In this document: positions 23,554 to 32,561 of the stretch, piece by piece
Position numbering within the stretch: the first letter of the stretch is position 1
Layout of the letters: every line of letters starts with the position of its first letter
NCBI GenBank assembly: GCA_002292365.1
Contig: DBBU01000002.1
Coordinates: forward strand, 9,761 to 42,321
From: Flammeovirgaceae bacterium UBA976
Lineage (GTDB): Bacteria > Bacteroidota > Bacteroidia > Cytophagales > Cyclobacteriaceae
Length of the DNA stretch: 32,561 nucleotides
Direction of reading: 5' to 3'
Translations under genes and position numbers: made by a program
Notes under the pieces: model-generated
Seen by the model: only the letters and a program-made list of their open reading frames with translations
The model's database searches: none
Told to the model about the DNA's origin: nothing

Positions 23554-24788
23554 CCCTAAAATCAATTACCCCTATTCTCATTTTTTTAATGTGTTGTACC
23601 GCTAAATCGTTGCATCAAGAAAAGGAGGTCCAATTTCAAGAATTAGACCTCATATCACTCTCTACAACTAACTATTCCGAAATATCAACAGATGTAAAAG
23701 TGGAAGATGGACAATTTAATGCGGCAAATCAGGGTTGGATCATTTTTGATTTGAACGTCCCTCAATCGGGACGGTATCAAGTAAAAATTTATGGCTCCGG
23801 TCACTCCGATGCGACTGTTTATCTTGAAGATTATGTAGACAATAAAGAAGCAAGACACTACAAGATTACAGGCCAAATTTCCTTTGATAAAAACCTTGGT
23901 TATGGCCTTGTATATGGGAGTCCCTTGAATGCCGGTGCACATAAGATTAAATTACATATCAAGGGTGTGGCTAAGATTCAAAAAATAACATTTGAATTGA
24001 TGTCCATTCATGAATCCTCACCTCAAACCTATACCCAGCGCATGGAGGGTGAAGACTGGGCCATGGTCTGGTCTGATGAATTTAATGGAACTGAGATAGA
24101 TACCTCAAAATGGGTGTTCGATGTAGGCAATTGGGGGTGGGGAAATGACGAAATTCAATATTATACCAAGGCAAATCAAAAAAATGCGAGAGTAAAAGAA
24201 GGAAACCTCATCATAGAGGCCCTTAAAGAAGCACAAACAAATATATGGACCTCGGCCCGTCTTACTACCAGAGGTAAAGTTTCCTTTTTGTATGGGAAAA
24301 TAGAATTTAGAGCTCGTGTTCCCAACAAAAAAGGATATTGGGCCGCTGGATGGCTGTTAGGAGATAGCTATGTTGATGAGGGCTCCTGGCCATATTGTGG
24401 GGAAATAGATATTTTAGAGAATGTCGGTTATGAAATACATCCACTTTCGGGAGATGGTATCGCCCATCTATCCGTTCATACTCCTGCTTATTATTTTAAA
24501 CGCAATAATCAGATAACAAGTACTACCCCGGTTACAGATATGGTCGGTAGTTTTCATACCTACACCATGGAGTGGAGTCCAAATGAAATGTTAGGCCTTA
24601 TTGATGGAGTGCCCTCTTATGTCTACGACAAAACAGCCAATGACCTAGAGTGGCCTTTTTATCAAGCACATAACTTGATTATTAATTTGGCCATGGGTGG
24701 GAATTGGGGTGGTGCTCAAGGTATAGATCCTGATCTCACCTCTCAAAAACTAATCATAGATTATGTAAGGGTGTTCGAAAAAAGGTGA
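23550..24788 (+). CDS. GH16 beta-glucanase lipoprotein (laminarinase-like) with N-terminal CBM-like domain
   Basis: 412 residues. The signal ends FLMCC, giving a lipid-anchored exoenzyme. Residues about 28-152 are a beta-sandwich resembling carbohydrate-binding modules of the CBM6/35 type (GWIIFDLNVPQSGRYQVKIY). The GH16 domain spans about 168-412: WSDEFNGTEIDTSKW (174-188), GKIEFRARVP (249-258), catalytic GEIDILE (284-290) with nucleophile E285 and acid/base E290, and a final IIDYVRVFEK. The ExDxxE spacing and GYWAAGWLLG fit endo-beta-1,3-glucanases acting on laminarin; agarase or licheninase activity is less likely. Together with the coupled transporter it forms a small glucan-use pair lacking SusC/SusD. 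Confidence 0.92.
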   Translation: MTLKSITPILIFLMCCTAKSLHQEKEVQFQELDLISLSTTNYSEISTDVKVEDGQFNAANQGWIIFDLNVPQSGRYQVKIYGSGHSDATVYLEDYVDNKEARHYKITGQISFDKNLGYGLVYGSPLNAGAHKIKLHIKGVAKIQKITFELMSIHESSPQTYTQRMEGEDWAMVWSDEFNGTEIDTSKWVFDVGNWGWGNDEIQYYTKANQKNARVKEGNLIIEALKEAQTNIWTSARLTTRGKVSFLYGKIEFRARVPNKKGYWAAGWLLGDSYVDEGSWPYCGEIDILENVGYEIHPLSGDGIAHLSVHTPAYYFKRNNQITSTTPVTDMVGSFHTYTMEWSPNEMLGLIDGVPSYVYDKTANDLEWPFYQAHNLIINLAMGGNWGGAQGIDPDLTSQKLIIDYVRVFEKR

Positions 24789-24812
24789 TCCCCTAAACGC
24801 CTTGATGTGTAC

Positions 24813-24837
24813 GAGTGTAATCATCATAATGACACTC
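24813..24837 (+). terminator. Candidate terminator after the GH16 gene
   Basis: GAGTGT (24813-24818) pairs with ACACTC (24832-24837) across a 13-base loop and is followed by TTTAATTTAA. It would end the transporter-GH16 transcript before the convergent outer-membrane protein gene. The stem is short. Confidence 0.4.
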
Positions 24838-24860
24838 TTTAATTTAATGCCTACTTCTAA

Positions 24861-26057
24861 TTACAGAATGATCCCAAAGGAAAAGGCATTTAACTCAGGC
24901 CCGTTACCACTGGTGAAAACTTGATTTAAATCGTAGTTAACAAAAAGATCCATTCCTTTCCAGCCAACTCTACCTCTGAGTCCATAGCGCACATTACTCA
25001 AATAAAAGTTCCCTTTGTCTTTTTCTTTATTTCTTAACTTATTATCTTCTTTATACACATATTTTGAACGTCCATACATCCGATAGCCTAGGTAACCACC
25101 TACCCCTATTCGAAAGCCTATTTTTTTTGACCTATTCCATTTAAAACTACCTGCTTCATTCACGATGACCTTACGCGTGCCTTGGGCAAAATCGAATAAA
25201 GGGACCAATGAAACATTCAAATAGCTCGCCACCAATTTGCTCTTAATAGGATCTATCTCCCTTATATTGACCGGCTGAGCAAATTTGACTTGGGTGGTAG
25301 CTTTAGTGATCTGATAACTTGGAGCTTCCAATTTCCAATTGTACCAGCTTAACCCTGCTCCCCATTCTAAAAACAAAGAATTCTTAAGGTGGGTTTTATT
25401 GACCGAGGCCAATCCAAAATACCATGAGCCCCAGGGTTTAACCGAATAGCGGTCCTCAGCAAGACCATTGAGACTTCCACCTTTATCTAACCAATTATTT
25501 AATCCCATTTCAATATTAAAATCATGAAGGGTGCCTCTATCTTGATCTTCATCGTAACTATAACGCTTCAAATCAGTAATCCATGGCTTTTTTTTATAAT
25601 AGGTTCTCGAGGTTCTGGTGAAACCTTCAATACTATCGTAATGATATTGTTGCCCTCCCTCATAATTCCAATTTGAAAATTCATCTGCCAATTCATACCA
25701 TTTATCTTCTAAACTTTGATCTTCTTTGAGCCCATCAATTACAAGAGTTACATTACCCATTCGAATCTTAAAATCCTTCCCACTTTCATAAATGAGGGTT
25801 GAATCCTTTAAATATCTATTACCAGAGTTGTTTTTTATATGATAATAATCTGGTAACTCCTTTCCACCCACAGCATTATTCAAATCCGAAACAATCTGAT
25901 TAATGTTGTAATCATTGAGTTGTTTCAATTGTGCTCTGGTCTCAGCATAAATGATGATTTGGGTTTCATCCTCAAACTCTATAATCACCGTATCAGCGGT
26001 AGGATCGGCAAATAATGACAAAGGATAAGTCAAGATGCATAATAAGAAAAAGCGCAT
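24861..26057 (-). CDS. Outer-membrane beta-barrel-like protein
   Basis: 398 residues from the ATG at 26057; a frame reaching 26096 would overlap the upstream gene and put residues before the signal peptide. MRFFLLCILTYPLSLFADP is a clear signal peptide. Residues 25-130 are a periplasmic or surface part. From about 185 onward alternating-hydrophobic strands rich in Gly and aromatics (FGLASVNKTHLKNSLFLEWG, RIGVGGYLGYRMYG, then GLRGRVGWKGMDLFVNYDL), ending NAFSFGIIL, suggest a beta-barrel. No specific family is recognised. It is the third gene of a sigma/anti-sigma operon, so it may be the structural or stress target of that system. Confidence 0.78.
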   Translation of the reverse strand: MRFFLLCILTYPLSLFADPTADTVIIEFEDETQIIIYAETRAQLKQLNDYNINQIVSDLNNAVGGKELPDYYHIKNNSGNRYLKDSTLIYESGKDFKIRMGNVTLVIDGLKEDQSLEDKWYELADEFSNWNYEGGQQYHYDSIEGFTRTSRTYYKKKPWITDLKRYSYDEDQDRGTLHDFNIEMGLNNWLDKGGSLNGLAEDRYSVKPWGSWYFGLASVNKTHLKNSLFLEWGAGLSWYNWKLEAPSYQITKATTQVKFAQPVNIREIDPIKSKLVASYLNVSLVPLFDFAQGTRKVIVNEAGSFKWNRSKKIGFRIGVGGYLGYRMYGRSKYVYKEDNKLRNKEKDKGNFYLSNVRYGLRGRVGWKGMDLFVNYDLNQVFTSGNGPELNAFSFGIIL

Positions 26058-26079
26058 AATATATGGAGGTGTTATATAA

Positions 26080-26709
26080 TCAATCATTTTTAGCAATCAT
26101 TTTTTCAAACTGCAAAAAGTTGTTTTTTGCCGCTCTTAAGTCTCCAATGATATCGGCAGGAGCCTTGTTTCTCGCATATTTTAAAATCTTGGCGAGTGTC
26201 TTTCTTTGTGATTCCTTTTTACTCATAACTACATCATCAGAACCTATCAAATAGGTCAATTGAATCGAGAATTTGGGCTCCGAAACCGCGATAGGTTCAA
26301 AAAATTTTGATTTCAGTGAGATCATTACCTTTGCTGAGCGCTCAGGATGATCATCCTCAAGGATTTCAGGTGACTTAGCCAGCTTAATAAGGTCCATCTT
26401 CGGAATAATTACGGGAACTTCAGATTCTTTATTCACTTCTAATTCAGGGATGGCCTTGGGTAGTTCTGAATTAAATGCATTTTTAACCACCAGCACTGGT
26501 TCGGTTGATGATTCAGACATTGTTTGAACCAATATAAAAGTGAAGATGCAGAGCAGTGAAACAGCCGCGGCGCTCGCCATCCAAAAATGATGATTGTTAT
26601 TTTGATCGATTTTCTCGGCCACTTGATCCCAACTATTTGATTTAGGCGTGAGTTCAAAATTGTCCACACCATTCTTAAACTTACGATCGATTTCATTAGA
26701 TGATTTCAT
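26080..26709 (-). CDS. Anti-sigma-factor-like single-pass membrane protein
   Basis: 209 residues. An N-terminal cytosolic part of about 41 residues (WDQVAEKIDQNNNHHFW) is followed by one membrane helix (about 43-62, SAAAVSLLCIFTFILVQTM) and a polar exported domain. That topology and its position directly after an ECF sigma factor are typical of Bacteroidota anti-sigma factors, where the N-terminal part holds the sigma factor. No zinc anti-sigma HxxxCxxC motif is present. The ATG lies inside the sigma gene (14-base overlap), so the two are co-translated. Sequence alone is weak; context carries the call. Confidence 0.7.
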   Translation of the reverse strand: MKSSNEIDRKFKNGVDNFELTPKSNSWDQVAEKIDQNNNHHFWMASAAAVSLLCIFTFILVQTMSESSTEPVLVVKNAFNSELPKAIPELEVNKESEVPVIIPKMDLIKLAKSPEILEDDHPERSAKVMISLKSKFFEPIAVSEPKFSIQLTYLIGSDDVVMSKKESQRKTLAKILKYARNKAPADIIGDLRAAKNNFLQFEKMIAKND

Positions 26710-27280
26710 TGCGATGGTTTTTAGGTTTCTGGATATTTAATGCTACCAATCTCTTCTGCAAAAAACTTCTGGCTCGACTTAACTGTGATTTCGATGTATT
26801 CACGCTTATTTGAAGCATCTCGGCAACCTCAGCATGTGAATATCCCTCTATAGCATATAGGTTAAATACACTACGGTAACCTAAAGGAAGAGACTGAATC
26901 AATCCAACAAGTACTTCAGAATCAATGGAATCTTCCGGCCAATGGCCCGCGATTTTTCCCTCATAAGTATCAAGAGAAGTTTCTAGTAAGGTCATCTTTT
27001 TTGTTTTTCTCAAGTACATTAAGCATTCATTGATCATGATGCGTCTGACCCAAGCCTCAAAAGGACTATCACCTTTATATTGACCAATTTTATTAAAAAC
27101 TTTAACCATTCCCTCAATCATGATGTGTTCAGCCTCAGACCGATCGGCTATGTATCGAAAGCAAATGCCGAGCATTCTAGGTGCTAACTTTTCAAAAAGC
27201 TTGTTTTGAGCCGTTTTATCCTTGTTTTTGCATTTCAACAAGATTTCATCAAGAACAATTGATTTTTGGATCAACAACAT
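26696..27280 (-). CDS. ECF RNA polymerase sigma factor
   Basis: 194 residues. Region 2 spans about 24-93: LFEKLAPRMLGICFRYI, the helix RSEAEHIMIEGMVKVFNKI, and SPFEAWVRRIMINECLMYLR. Region 4 spans about 130-185: LPLGYRSVFNLYAIEGYSHA, then EVAEMLQISVNTSKSQLSRA with RSFLQKRL. There is no region 1 or 3, as expected for ECF (group 4) sigma factors. It would direct RNA polymerase to a small regulon, kept in check by the membrane protein encoded next. A consensus -7 box lies at 27338-27345. The signal is unknown. Confidence 0.93.
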   Translation of the reverse strand: MLLIQKSIVLDEILLKCKNKDKTAQNKLFEKLAPRMLGICFRYIADRSEAEHIMIEGMVKVFNKIGQYKGDSPFEAWVRRIMINECLMYLRKTKKMTLLETSLDTYEGKIAGHWPEDSIDSEVLVGLIQSLPLGYRSVFNLYAIEGYSHAEVAEMLQISVNTSKSQLSRARSFLQKRLVALNIQKPKNHRNEII

Positions 27281-27657
27281 TAATATTTAAGGTTACAATA
27301 AGGGGATGCCACATGAAGCAATAAAGTTGCACGGAGACAAAGTTAATTATTAATTGAAGAGAAAAATTAGGCTTTAATTAGATTAGAGCAGTTCCGAAAA
27401 GGCCATTGGTTTGGCTGAGTAACCTGAAATAATACATGATCTATTATTAATCCATTTTGAGTATTTATTATTTCATAAATTACGCTGCATGCATAACAAT
27501 TTTATCTAACTTTAAGTTTAATAACTCTTCTATCCCTATCGCTTATTTGGTGGTAGACTATCGGGTACAATGGAGCAACTTATTATTAAAATATTAAATC
27601 CTTGTAAGGCTATTTTGTGTTTGCTAGTAGTTTTTTACAAGTCATATATGTAAATTC
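27281..27657. other. Intergenic region between the sigma factor and fadE
   Basis: 377 bases, AT-rich, divergent promoters expected. It holds the sigma-gene -7 box (27338-27345) and a short dyad TTTACA (27634-27639) / TGTAAA (27649-27654) immediately before the fadE ATG. No exact TAnnTTTG box was found for fadE; TGTGTTTG at 27617-27624 is one base off. No gene seen. Confidence 0.55.
27338..27345 (-). promoter_or_regulatory. Consensus -7 box for the ECF sigma operon
   Basis: On the minus strand it is TAACTTTG, a full match to TAnnTTTG, about 58 bases upstream of the ATG at 27280. No TTG -33 element at the ideal distance. Confidence 0.45.
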
Positions 27658-29499
27658 ATGGAAGACCCCTTAACCCAAAAAATGAATACTAACCCGCCTC
27701 GTTCCCGCCTGACTGGGGGCGGATTCATAGTGGATGATGCCACCCCTGATGATATTTTCATCTCAGAAGAATTTACGGAGGAACAATTAATGATCAAAGA
27801 GATGGTCATTGATTTTTGCGTTCAAAATATCCAAGAGCCTTTCTTTAAAAATGGCAGAGAGTTAGAGGCAACCCTTCCAGAAGATCGTAATAAAATCTTA
27901 GCGCTGCTAAAAAAGGCGGGTGACCTAGGTCTTTGTGGCATCAGTATTTCGGAAGCCTACGGAGGTATGGGTCTTGATTTCAATACCGGTATCTTGTTCA
28001 ATGAAGCTTTGGCTTCGGGTTTTGCCTTTGCTACCACCCTAGGTGCACAAACCTCCATAGGGTCCCTACCCATTTATTATTACGGGAATGAACAACAAAA
28101 ACAACAATATTTACCCGGTATCGCCAGCGGAAAATTAATCGCCTCTTATGCATTAACCGAGCCCAATTCGGGATCAGATGCCAATTCAGCAAGAACAAAA
28201 GCCGTGCTCTCTGCCGATGGAACTTCTTACAGTCTCAATGGTCAGAAAATTTGGATCACCAATGGTGGCTTTGCCGATGTCTATATTGTATTTGCAAAAA
28301 TAGAAGACGATAAAAATTTATCCGCATTTATTGTGGAACGAAATTATCCCGGATTCAGTGTCGGAGAAGAAGCGAAAAAAATGGGAATCAAAGCCTCCTC
28401 TACGGTACAAATATTTTTTGATAATTGTATTGTCCCTTCTCAAAATTTATTGGGAGATCGAGAAGCAGGCTTTAAAATGGCTCTAAATATCCTCAATACA
28501 GGAAGAATTAAAATTGCTTCGGGTGGCGTGGGGGCAGGCAAGTTCTCTGTGACTAGAGGTATTGAATATGCCCTAAAACGTCAGCAGTTTGATCAACCTA
28601 TAGCTAATTTTGGAGCAATAAAGCAGAAGATTGGAACTATCATCACTCAGACCTATGCCCTAGAGGCAGCCGTCTATCGGACAGGTAAAAATGTAGATGA
28701 AAAAATAAATGCCCTAGTTAAAAATGGCGTAAACGATGGGGCATCCAAACTCAACGGTGTCAAAGAATTTGCCATTGAATGTGCCATTTTAAAAGTTGTG
28801 GGTGCCGACTTAGCGTGTTACGCTACAGATGAAGTCATGCAAATTCATGGCGGTATGGGATATGCGGCAGAGTTAGGTCTAGAAATGGCTTACAGAGATT
28901 CTCGAATCACTAAAATATACGAGGGTACCAATGACATTAATGGCATGCTTTCGGTCGCCGAACTGATCAAAAAAGGATTAAAAACTAAAGAAATTGATCT
29001 CAATGGCGCGGGTAAAAAAATACCCTTAATGGTCCTTTTTGAACATTTCCGTTGGGGCAAAGGCCTCCGTTGGAAACGGGAGCAAAGGTTGATCAAAGGT
29101 CTAAAAAATACCTTTTTATTAATTTTAGGCGCTGCTGGTAAAAAGCTAAAACAAGACCTTATCAAAGAACAGGAAATTATTCTGAACCTCTCTTCGATAT
29201 TGGCAGAAGCTTATGTGGCAGAAAGCGTCTATTTAAAAGTTCGAAAGTTGGCCTCCTCTAATCAGGACATTGCGGATTTATCTATTCAAGAAAAAATAGC
29301 TCAACTCTATCTCTATAAATCACTGAATAAAGTACAAAATGAAGCCAAAGAAGCCATCGACAGCTTCGCTTCTGGATTTGAAAAGCGTATCTTGAACTAC
29401 TTTGTGGGCAAACTTCTGCCACCCTATCTACAGAATCCAAAAGCTTTAAGTAGAGAAATTACCGATCATGCTTTAATACAAAAAAAATATCCATTCTGA
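27658..29499 (+). CDS. fadE: Acyl-CoA dehydrogenase (beta-oxidation, long C-terminal extension)
   Basis: 613 residues. Dehydrogenase domains occupy about 35-445: EEFTEEQLMIKEMVIDF, GLCGISISEAYGGMGLDF, the FAD-binding YALTEPNSGSDANSA and WITNGGFADVYIVF, then MQIHGGMGYAAELGLEMAYR with RDSRITKIYEGTNDIN. The catalytic base is E422 in IYEGTN. The extra 150 residues after about 450 recall the C-terminal helical domain of very-long-chain acyl-CoA dehydrogenases, so long-chain substrates are plausible. It oxidises acyl-CoA to trans-2-enoyl-CoA, passing electrons to electron-transfer flavoprotein. It leads the operon with the thiolase and the multifunctional enzyme downstream. Confidence 0.93.
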   Translation: MEDPLTQKMNTNPPRSRLTGGGFIVDDATPDDIFISEEFTEEQLMIKEMVIDFCVQNIQEPFFKNGRELEATLPEDRNKILALLKKAGDLGLCGISISEAYGGMGLDFNTGILFNEALASGFAFATTLGAQTSIGSLPIYYYGNEQQKQQYLPGIASGKLIASYALTEPNSGSDANSARTKAVLSADGTSYSLNGQKIWITNGGFADVYIVFAKIEDDKNLSAFIVERNYPGFSVGEEAKKMGIKASSTVQIFFDNCIVPSQNLLGDREAGFKMALNILNTGRIKIASGGVGAGKFSVTRGIEYALKRQQFDQPIANFGAIKQKIGTIITQTYALEAAVYRTGKNVDEKINALVKNGVNDGASKLNGVKEFAIECAILKVVGADLACYATDEVMQIHGGMGYAAELGLEMAYRDSRITKIYEGTNDINGMLSVAELIKKGLKTKEIDLNGAGKKIPLMVLFEHFRWGKGLRWKREQRLIKGLKNTFLLILGAAGKKLKQDLIKEQEIILNLSSILAEAYVAESVYLKVRKLASSNQDIADLSIQEKIAQLYLYKSLNKVQNEAKEAIDSFASGFEKRILNYFVGKLLPPYLQNPKALSREITDHALIQKKYPF

Positions 29500-29547
29500 T
29501 ATGTTTAAAAAGTTGAATTATTTTAAATTAATTAAAAAATTAGCATC

Positions 29548-30837
29548 ATGAACCCACTGCACAAGGTAGTTATTATCGAAGGTTGCCGAACACCCTTTCT
29601 CCGTTCAGGTACCGATTATATGGATTTACTCTCCTATCAATTGGGTGGTTTTGCCATCAAAGGTTTATTGAAAAAAACAGGCATCGATCCTCAATTAATA
29701 GACGGAGTGGTCTTAGGTAATGTCATTGCCAATGTAAAAACCCCCAATGTCGCTAGAGAAGCTGCATTGGTGGCTGGAATACCCCAAAAAGTACCTTGCC
29801 GGACCGTTTCTCAAGCCTGTATTTCTGCCAATAGAGCGATTGCAGACGCCTGTCAAGAAATCATGACGGGGCAAGCGGATATTATGATTGCAGGAGGTAT
29901 TGATCATACATCGGATGCGCCCATACAGTTCCCAAGGAAAATGCGTAAAAAATTATTCCTTGCTCAAAAACTCAAAGGATTGGGCGATGGTCTCAAATTT
30001 CTAACCGGCCTGCGTTTCTCAGACTTTATACCTGAAAGACCAGCCATAGCTGAATATACCACCAACAAAGCCATGGGTGCCGATTGTGATATCATGGCAG
30101 CAAGGTTTGGAATTCCAAGAGCCGAGCAAGATGCTTATGCAGTAAGATCCCATCAAATGGCTGCTCAAGCCCAAGAAAAAGGATTTTTAACTGAGGAAAT
30201 GGTAAGAGTAAAGCTTCCACCAAAATTCAAAGAAATTCAGACCGATAATGGAATAAGAGCAGATAGTAAAATTGAAAAATTGGCTCGTTTACGTCCTGCT
30301 TTCGATAAAAAATTCGGAACACTCACTGCGGCAAATTCTTCATTTCTCACAGATGGTGCCAGCGCCGTACTCTTAATGTCGGAGGAAAAGGCCAAGGCCT
30401 TAGGATTTATTCCAAAAGCAGAAGTTGTGGATTATGTATTTACGGGACAACGTTTAGAGGATGAACTCCTTCTAGGACCCGCTTATGCGGTTTCAAAATT
30501 ATTGGACCGCCAAAAAATGACCTTTAACGACATAGACGTCATCGAATTTCATGAAGCTTTTGCCGGTCAAATATTATCTAATTTAAAGGCCTTAGCGTCT
30601 GAGGATTTTGCCGTTAATGAACTTGGACTAAAAAAAGCTTTGGGTGAAGTCCCAATGGAAAAGTTCAACCTATGGGGAGGTTCGCTATCTATTGGACATC
30701 CTTTTGGTGCTACAGGCGGTAGATTATTAACTACCACATGTAATAGGTTAAAACATGAAAAAGGAACTTATGGCCTCCTCGCGGCTTGCGCTGCGGGTGC
30801 TCATGGTCATGCCATGCTCATAAAAACCTTATCATAA
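29548..30837 (+). CDS. fadI: Acetyl-CoA C-acyltransferase (3-ketoacyl-CoA thiolase)
   Basis: 429 residues. Thiolase motifs: TVSQACISANRAIADA (86-101) with nucleophile C91, VIEFHEAFAGQ, NLWGGSLSIGHPFGATGGR with the catalytic His, and the C-terminal LAACAAGAHGHAM with the second catalytic Cys. Sequence and length are closer to FadI/mitochondrial trifunctional beta subunit than to biosynthetic acetoacetyl-CoA thiolases. It cleaves 3-ketoacyl-CoA with CoA to acetyl-CoA plus a shortened acyl-CoA. It is 48 bases after fadE and 27 before fadJ, and probably forms a complex with the latter. Confidence 0.93.
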   Translation: MNPLHKVVIIEGCRTPFLRSGTDYMDLLSYQLGGFAIKGLLKKTGIDPQLIDGVVLGNVIANVKTPNVAREAALVAGIPQKVPCRTVSQACISANRAIADACQEIMTGQADIMIAGGIDHTSDAPIQFPRKMRKKLFLAQKLKGLGDGLKFLTGLRFSDFIPERPAIAEYTTNKAMGADCDIMAARFGIPRAEQDAYAVRSHQMAAQAQEKGFLTEEMVRVKLPPKFKEIQTDNGIRADSKIEKLARLRPAFDKKFGTLTAANSSFLTDGASAVLLMSEEKAKALGFIPKAEVVDYVFTGQRLEDELLLGPAYAVSKLLDRQKMTFNDIDVIEFHEAFAGQILSNLKALASEDFAVNELGLKKALGEVPMEKFNLWGGSLSIGHPFGATGGRLLTTTCNRLKHEKGTYGLLAACAAGAHGHAMLIKTLS

Positions 30838-30864
30838 ATTTCAAACGTTCTCATTAAAAATATC

Positions 30865-32561
30865 ATGACTATGAAGTTAGAAGATTTTGTTACCGTTGAC
30901 GTTCAAGAAAACATCGCAGTATGTACCCTCGATCATCAACATGAAAAAATGAATGTTGTTTCTCCAAGTGTTATTGGCATTTTTGAAACCTTGGGGAATC
31001 AACTGATCGAAGATGATCAAATACACGCCGTCATCTTTATCAGTGGTAAAAAAGATTTTATGGCAGGGGCTGATATTAAATCTTTTCAAATTGAAAAAGA
31101 AGGCGATTTCAGACCTTTTCAAGCCAAAGGTCATGCCTCATTAGACCGTATTGAACATTCGAAAAAGCCTTTTATCGCTGCCATTAATGGGGCTTGTGTC
31201 GGTTTAGGTACCGAAATCGCCCTGGCTTGTCAAGGACGGATTGCTACTCTTGCTACACATACTAAAATGGGCTTGCCTGAAGTCCAAATAGGCCTACTCC
31301 CGGGTGGTGGAGGTACCCAGCGCTTGCCCCGCCTGATAGGTATTCAAAAAGCATTAGACATGATGCTGACTGGCAAAACTTTGAATGCTTTCAGAGCTAA
31401 AAAAATAGGCCTAATTGATGAGATCACTGATGAGGGCAAGCTACTTCAAGCCGCCTTGGTAATGGCAAAAAAACTCATCCAGCAACCTATCGTACGTAAA
31501 TCCAAACTACCATTAAGTTCCAAAATATTGGAAAGTGCCCTAGGAAGAGGTCTTTTATTCAAGCAGGCCCGAAAAATGGCCTTAAAGCAGTCTCAAGGAA
31601 ATTATCCTGCTATTCCTGCCATTATAGATTGCGTCGAGACCAGTTATAAAAAAGGGCTCAAGGCTGGATATGAAAAAGAACTCGAAGGATTTGAACGATT
31701 GATGTTGACTCCTGAAAGTGCGGCTTTACGTGCCCTCTTTTTTGGTATGTCCAACAATAAAAAAAATCCTTACACGGGTGCTAAACCCCTGAAGAAATTA
31801 GGGATGATAGGTGCGGGTTTCATGGGTGCTGGTATTGCTGAAATCAGCGCCACCCGAGGAATTGATGTCTTGCTCAAAGATATCAATGCCGATATGCTGA
31901 GCAATGCCTCTCGCCAGATTTGGAAAAGCATCAGTAAAAAATTGGGTTTTAAAAGCATCACTAAACTCCAAGCCGAACAACAAATAGGTCGGGTCCAGGG
32001 ACAATTAACTTATGACAACTATGATAAAGTTGATGTAGTAATCGAAGCAGTACTTGAACGGATGGATGTCAAGAAGCAAGTCATTGAAGATATTCAAAAA
32101 CATTGCAAAGAAGATGTAATCATCGCCTCCAATACCTCTTCGCTCTCTGTCACTGAAATGTCCCAATATGCAAAAAACCCTGCACAAGTGATTGGAATGC
32201 ATTATTTTTCACCTGTGCCTAAAATGCCCCTATTGGAAATTGTCAAAACGGATACAACCGCAGATTGGGTCATTGCCTCTTGCTATGATATGGGTATTAA
32301 ACAAGGGAAAACCTGTATTGTGGTCAAGGATGGTTCTGGATTTTATGTCAACCGAATATTGGCACCCTATACTAACGAATGCCTCCTCATGTTAGACGAG
32401 GGTCTCGCAATCGAAACGGTAGATCGATCATTAAAGAAAAAAGGATTCCCCGTTGGCCCCATTTCTCTACTCGATGAAGTGGGTTTAGATATTGCCGCAC
32501 ATGTTACGGAAAGTTCGAAGAAAAATGTAGCTGGAAGAGCCGGTTTTGAAGTTTCTGAAGC
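30865..32561 (+). CDS. fadJ: Fatty acid oxidation multifunctional enzyme (enoyl-CoA hydratase/3-hydroxyacyl-CoA dehydrogenase), 3' end missing
   Basis: 565 codons are visible and the frame runs off the window. ATG at 30865 gives MTMKLEDF; a second Met is residue 3. The crotonase domain (about 8-200) has [10 protein letters not shown] (65-74), [12 protein letters not shown] (111-122) and [20 protein letters not shown] (135-154), with both catalytic glutamates E117 and E139. The NAD-binding 3-hydroxyacyl-CoA dehydrogenase domain starts at about residue 311 ([17 protein letters not shown]), includes [11 protein letters not shown] and [17 protein letters not shown], and passes into the C-terminal dehydrogenase domain. 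It hydrates enoyl-CoA and oxidises the 3-hydroxyacyl-CoA. FadJ rather than FadB is inferred from the pairing with a FadI-type thiolase. Confidence 0.93.
   Translation, partial: MTMKLEDFVTVDVQENIAVCTLDHQHEKMNVVSPSVIGIFETLGNQLIEDDQIHAVIFISGKKDFMAGADIKSFQIEKEGDFRPFQAKGHASLDRIEHSKKPFIAAINGACVGLGTEIALACQGRIATLATHTKMGLPEVQIGLLPGGGGTQRLPRLIGIQKALDMMLTGKTLNAFRAKKIGLIDEITDEGKLLQAALVMAKKLIQQPIVRKSKLPLSSKILESALGRGLLFKQARKMALKQSQGNYPAIPAIIDCVETSYKKGLKAGYEKELEGFERLMLTPESAALRALFFGMSNNKKNPYTGAKPLKKLGMIGAGFMGAGIAEISATRGIDVLLKDINADMLSNASRQIWKSISKKLGFKSITKLQAEQQIGRVQGQLTYDNYDKVDVVIEAVLERMDVKKQVIEDIQKHCKEDVIIASNTSSLSVTEMSQYAKNPAQVIGMHYFSPVPKMPLLEIVKTDTTADWVIASCYDMGIKQGKTCIVVKDGSGFYVNRILAPYTNECLLMLDEGLAIETVDRSLKKKGFPVGPISLLDEVGLDIAAHVTESSKKNVAGRAGFEVSE

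Noticed and set aside
30877..31134. 85-residue minus-strand frame at the start of fadJ
   Set aside because: The plus-strand crotonase domain fully explains this stretch.

Overview
The window is AT-rich DNA from a member of the Bacteroidota, probably a marine Cytophagales- or Flavobacteriales-type bacterium. The evidence is the gene content (Lacal_2735 and TIGR03643 families, FadE/FadI/FadJ with Bacteroidota features, lipoprotein glycosidases), promoter boxes matching the Bacteroidota -7 consensus TAnnTTTG, and the absence of strong Shine-Dalgarno sequences. I cannot name a genus. No tRNA, rRNA, insertion sequence or CRISPR array was seen.

Layout. 1-672: 3' end of a molybdopterin-binding oxidoreductase subunit. 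760-2424: a DUF885-like lipoprotein. 2456-2623 (minus): a possible 55-residue gene. 2912-8170: a tightly packed seven-gene operon (Lacal_2735, TIGR03643/DUF2805, inverted-topology NewPHL-like photolyase, divergent photolyase/cryptochrome, flavin reductase, the 47-residue DUF2256 zinc protein, and an FeS-BCP/(6-4)-like photolyase that lacks the Fe-S cysteines). 8268-9749: GH30 lipoprotein glycosidase. 10132-10899: CDP-alcohol phosphatidyltransferase. 10943-11857 (minus): MerR-type regulator with an adenosylcobalamin-binding domain (CarH/LitR type). 12074-17781: divergent operon SRPBCC, TetR, AarF/ABC1 kinase, glutathione peroxidase, SDR-DUF2867, class I CPD photolyase. 17778-21769 (minus): carotenoid operon crtI-crtB-hypothetical-crtZ-lycopene cyclase. 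22018-24788: sugar MFS transporter plus GH16 laminarinase-like lipoprotein. 24861-27280 (minus): ECF sigma factor, anti-sigma-like protein, outer-membrane protein. 27658-end: beta-oxidation genes fadE, fadI and a truncated fadJ.

How it fits together. The centre (about 2.9-21.8 kb) reads as one light-response and photoprotection island. It has a B12-dependent light-sensing repressor, four different photolyase/cryptochrome-superfamily proteins, carotenoid synthesis to zeaxanthin, a peroxidase and several small conserved proteins of unknown function. Three promoters around the regulator share a TTTGnAC core at the -7 box. The most unusual parts are the seven-gene photolyase operon and its three unknown small proteins, and the loss of expected cofactor or electron-transfer residues in two of its photolyases. 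The flanks deal with beta-glucan use, envelope signalling and fatty-acid oxidation.
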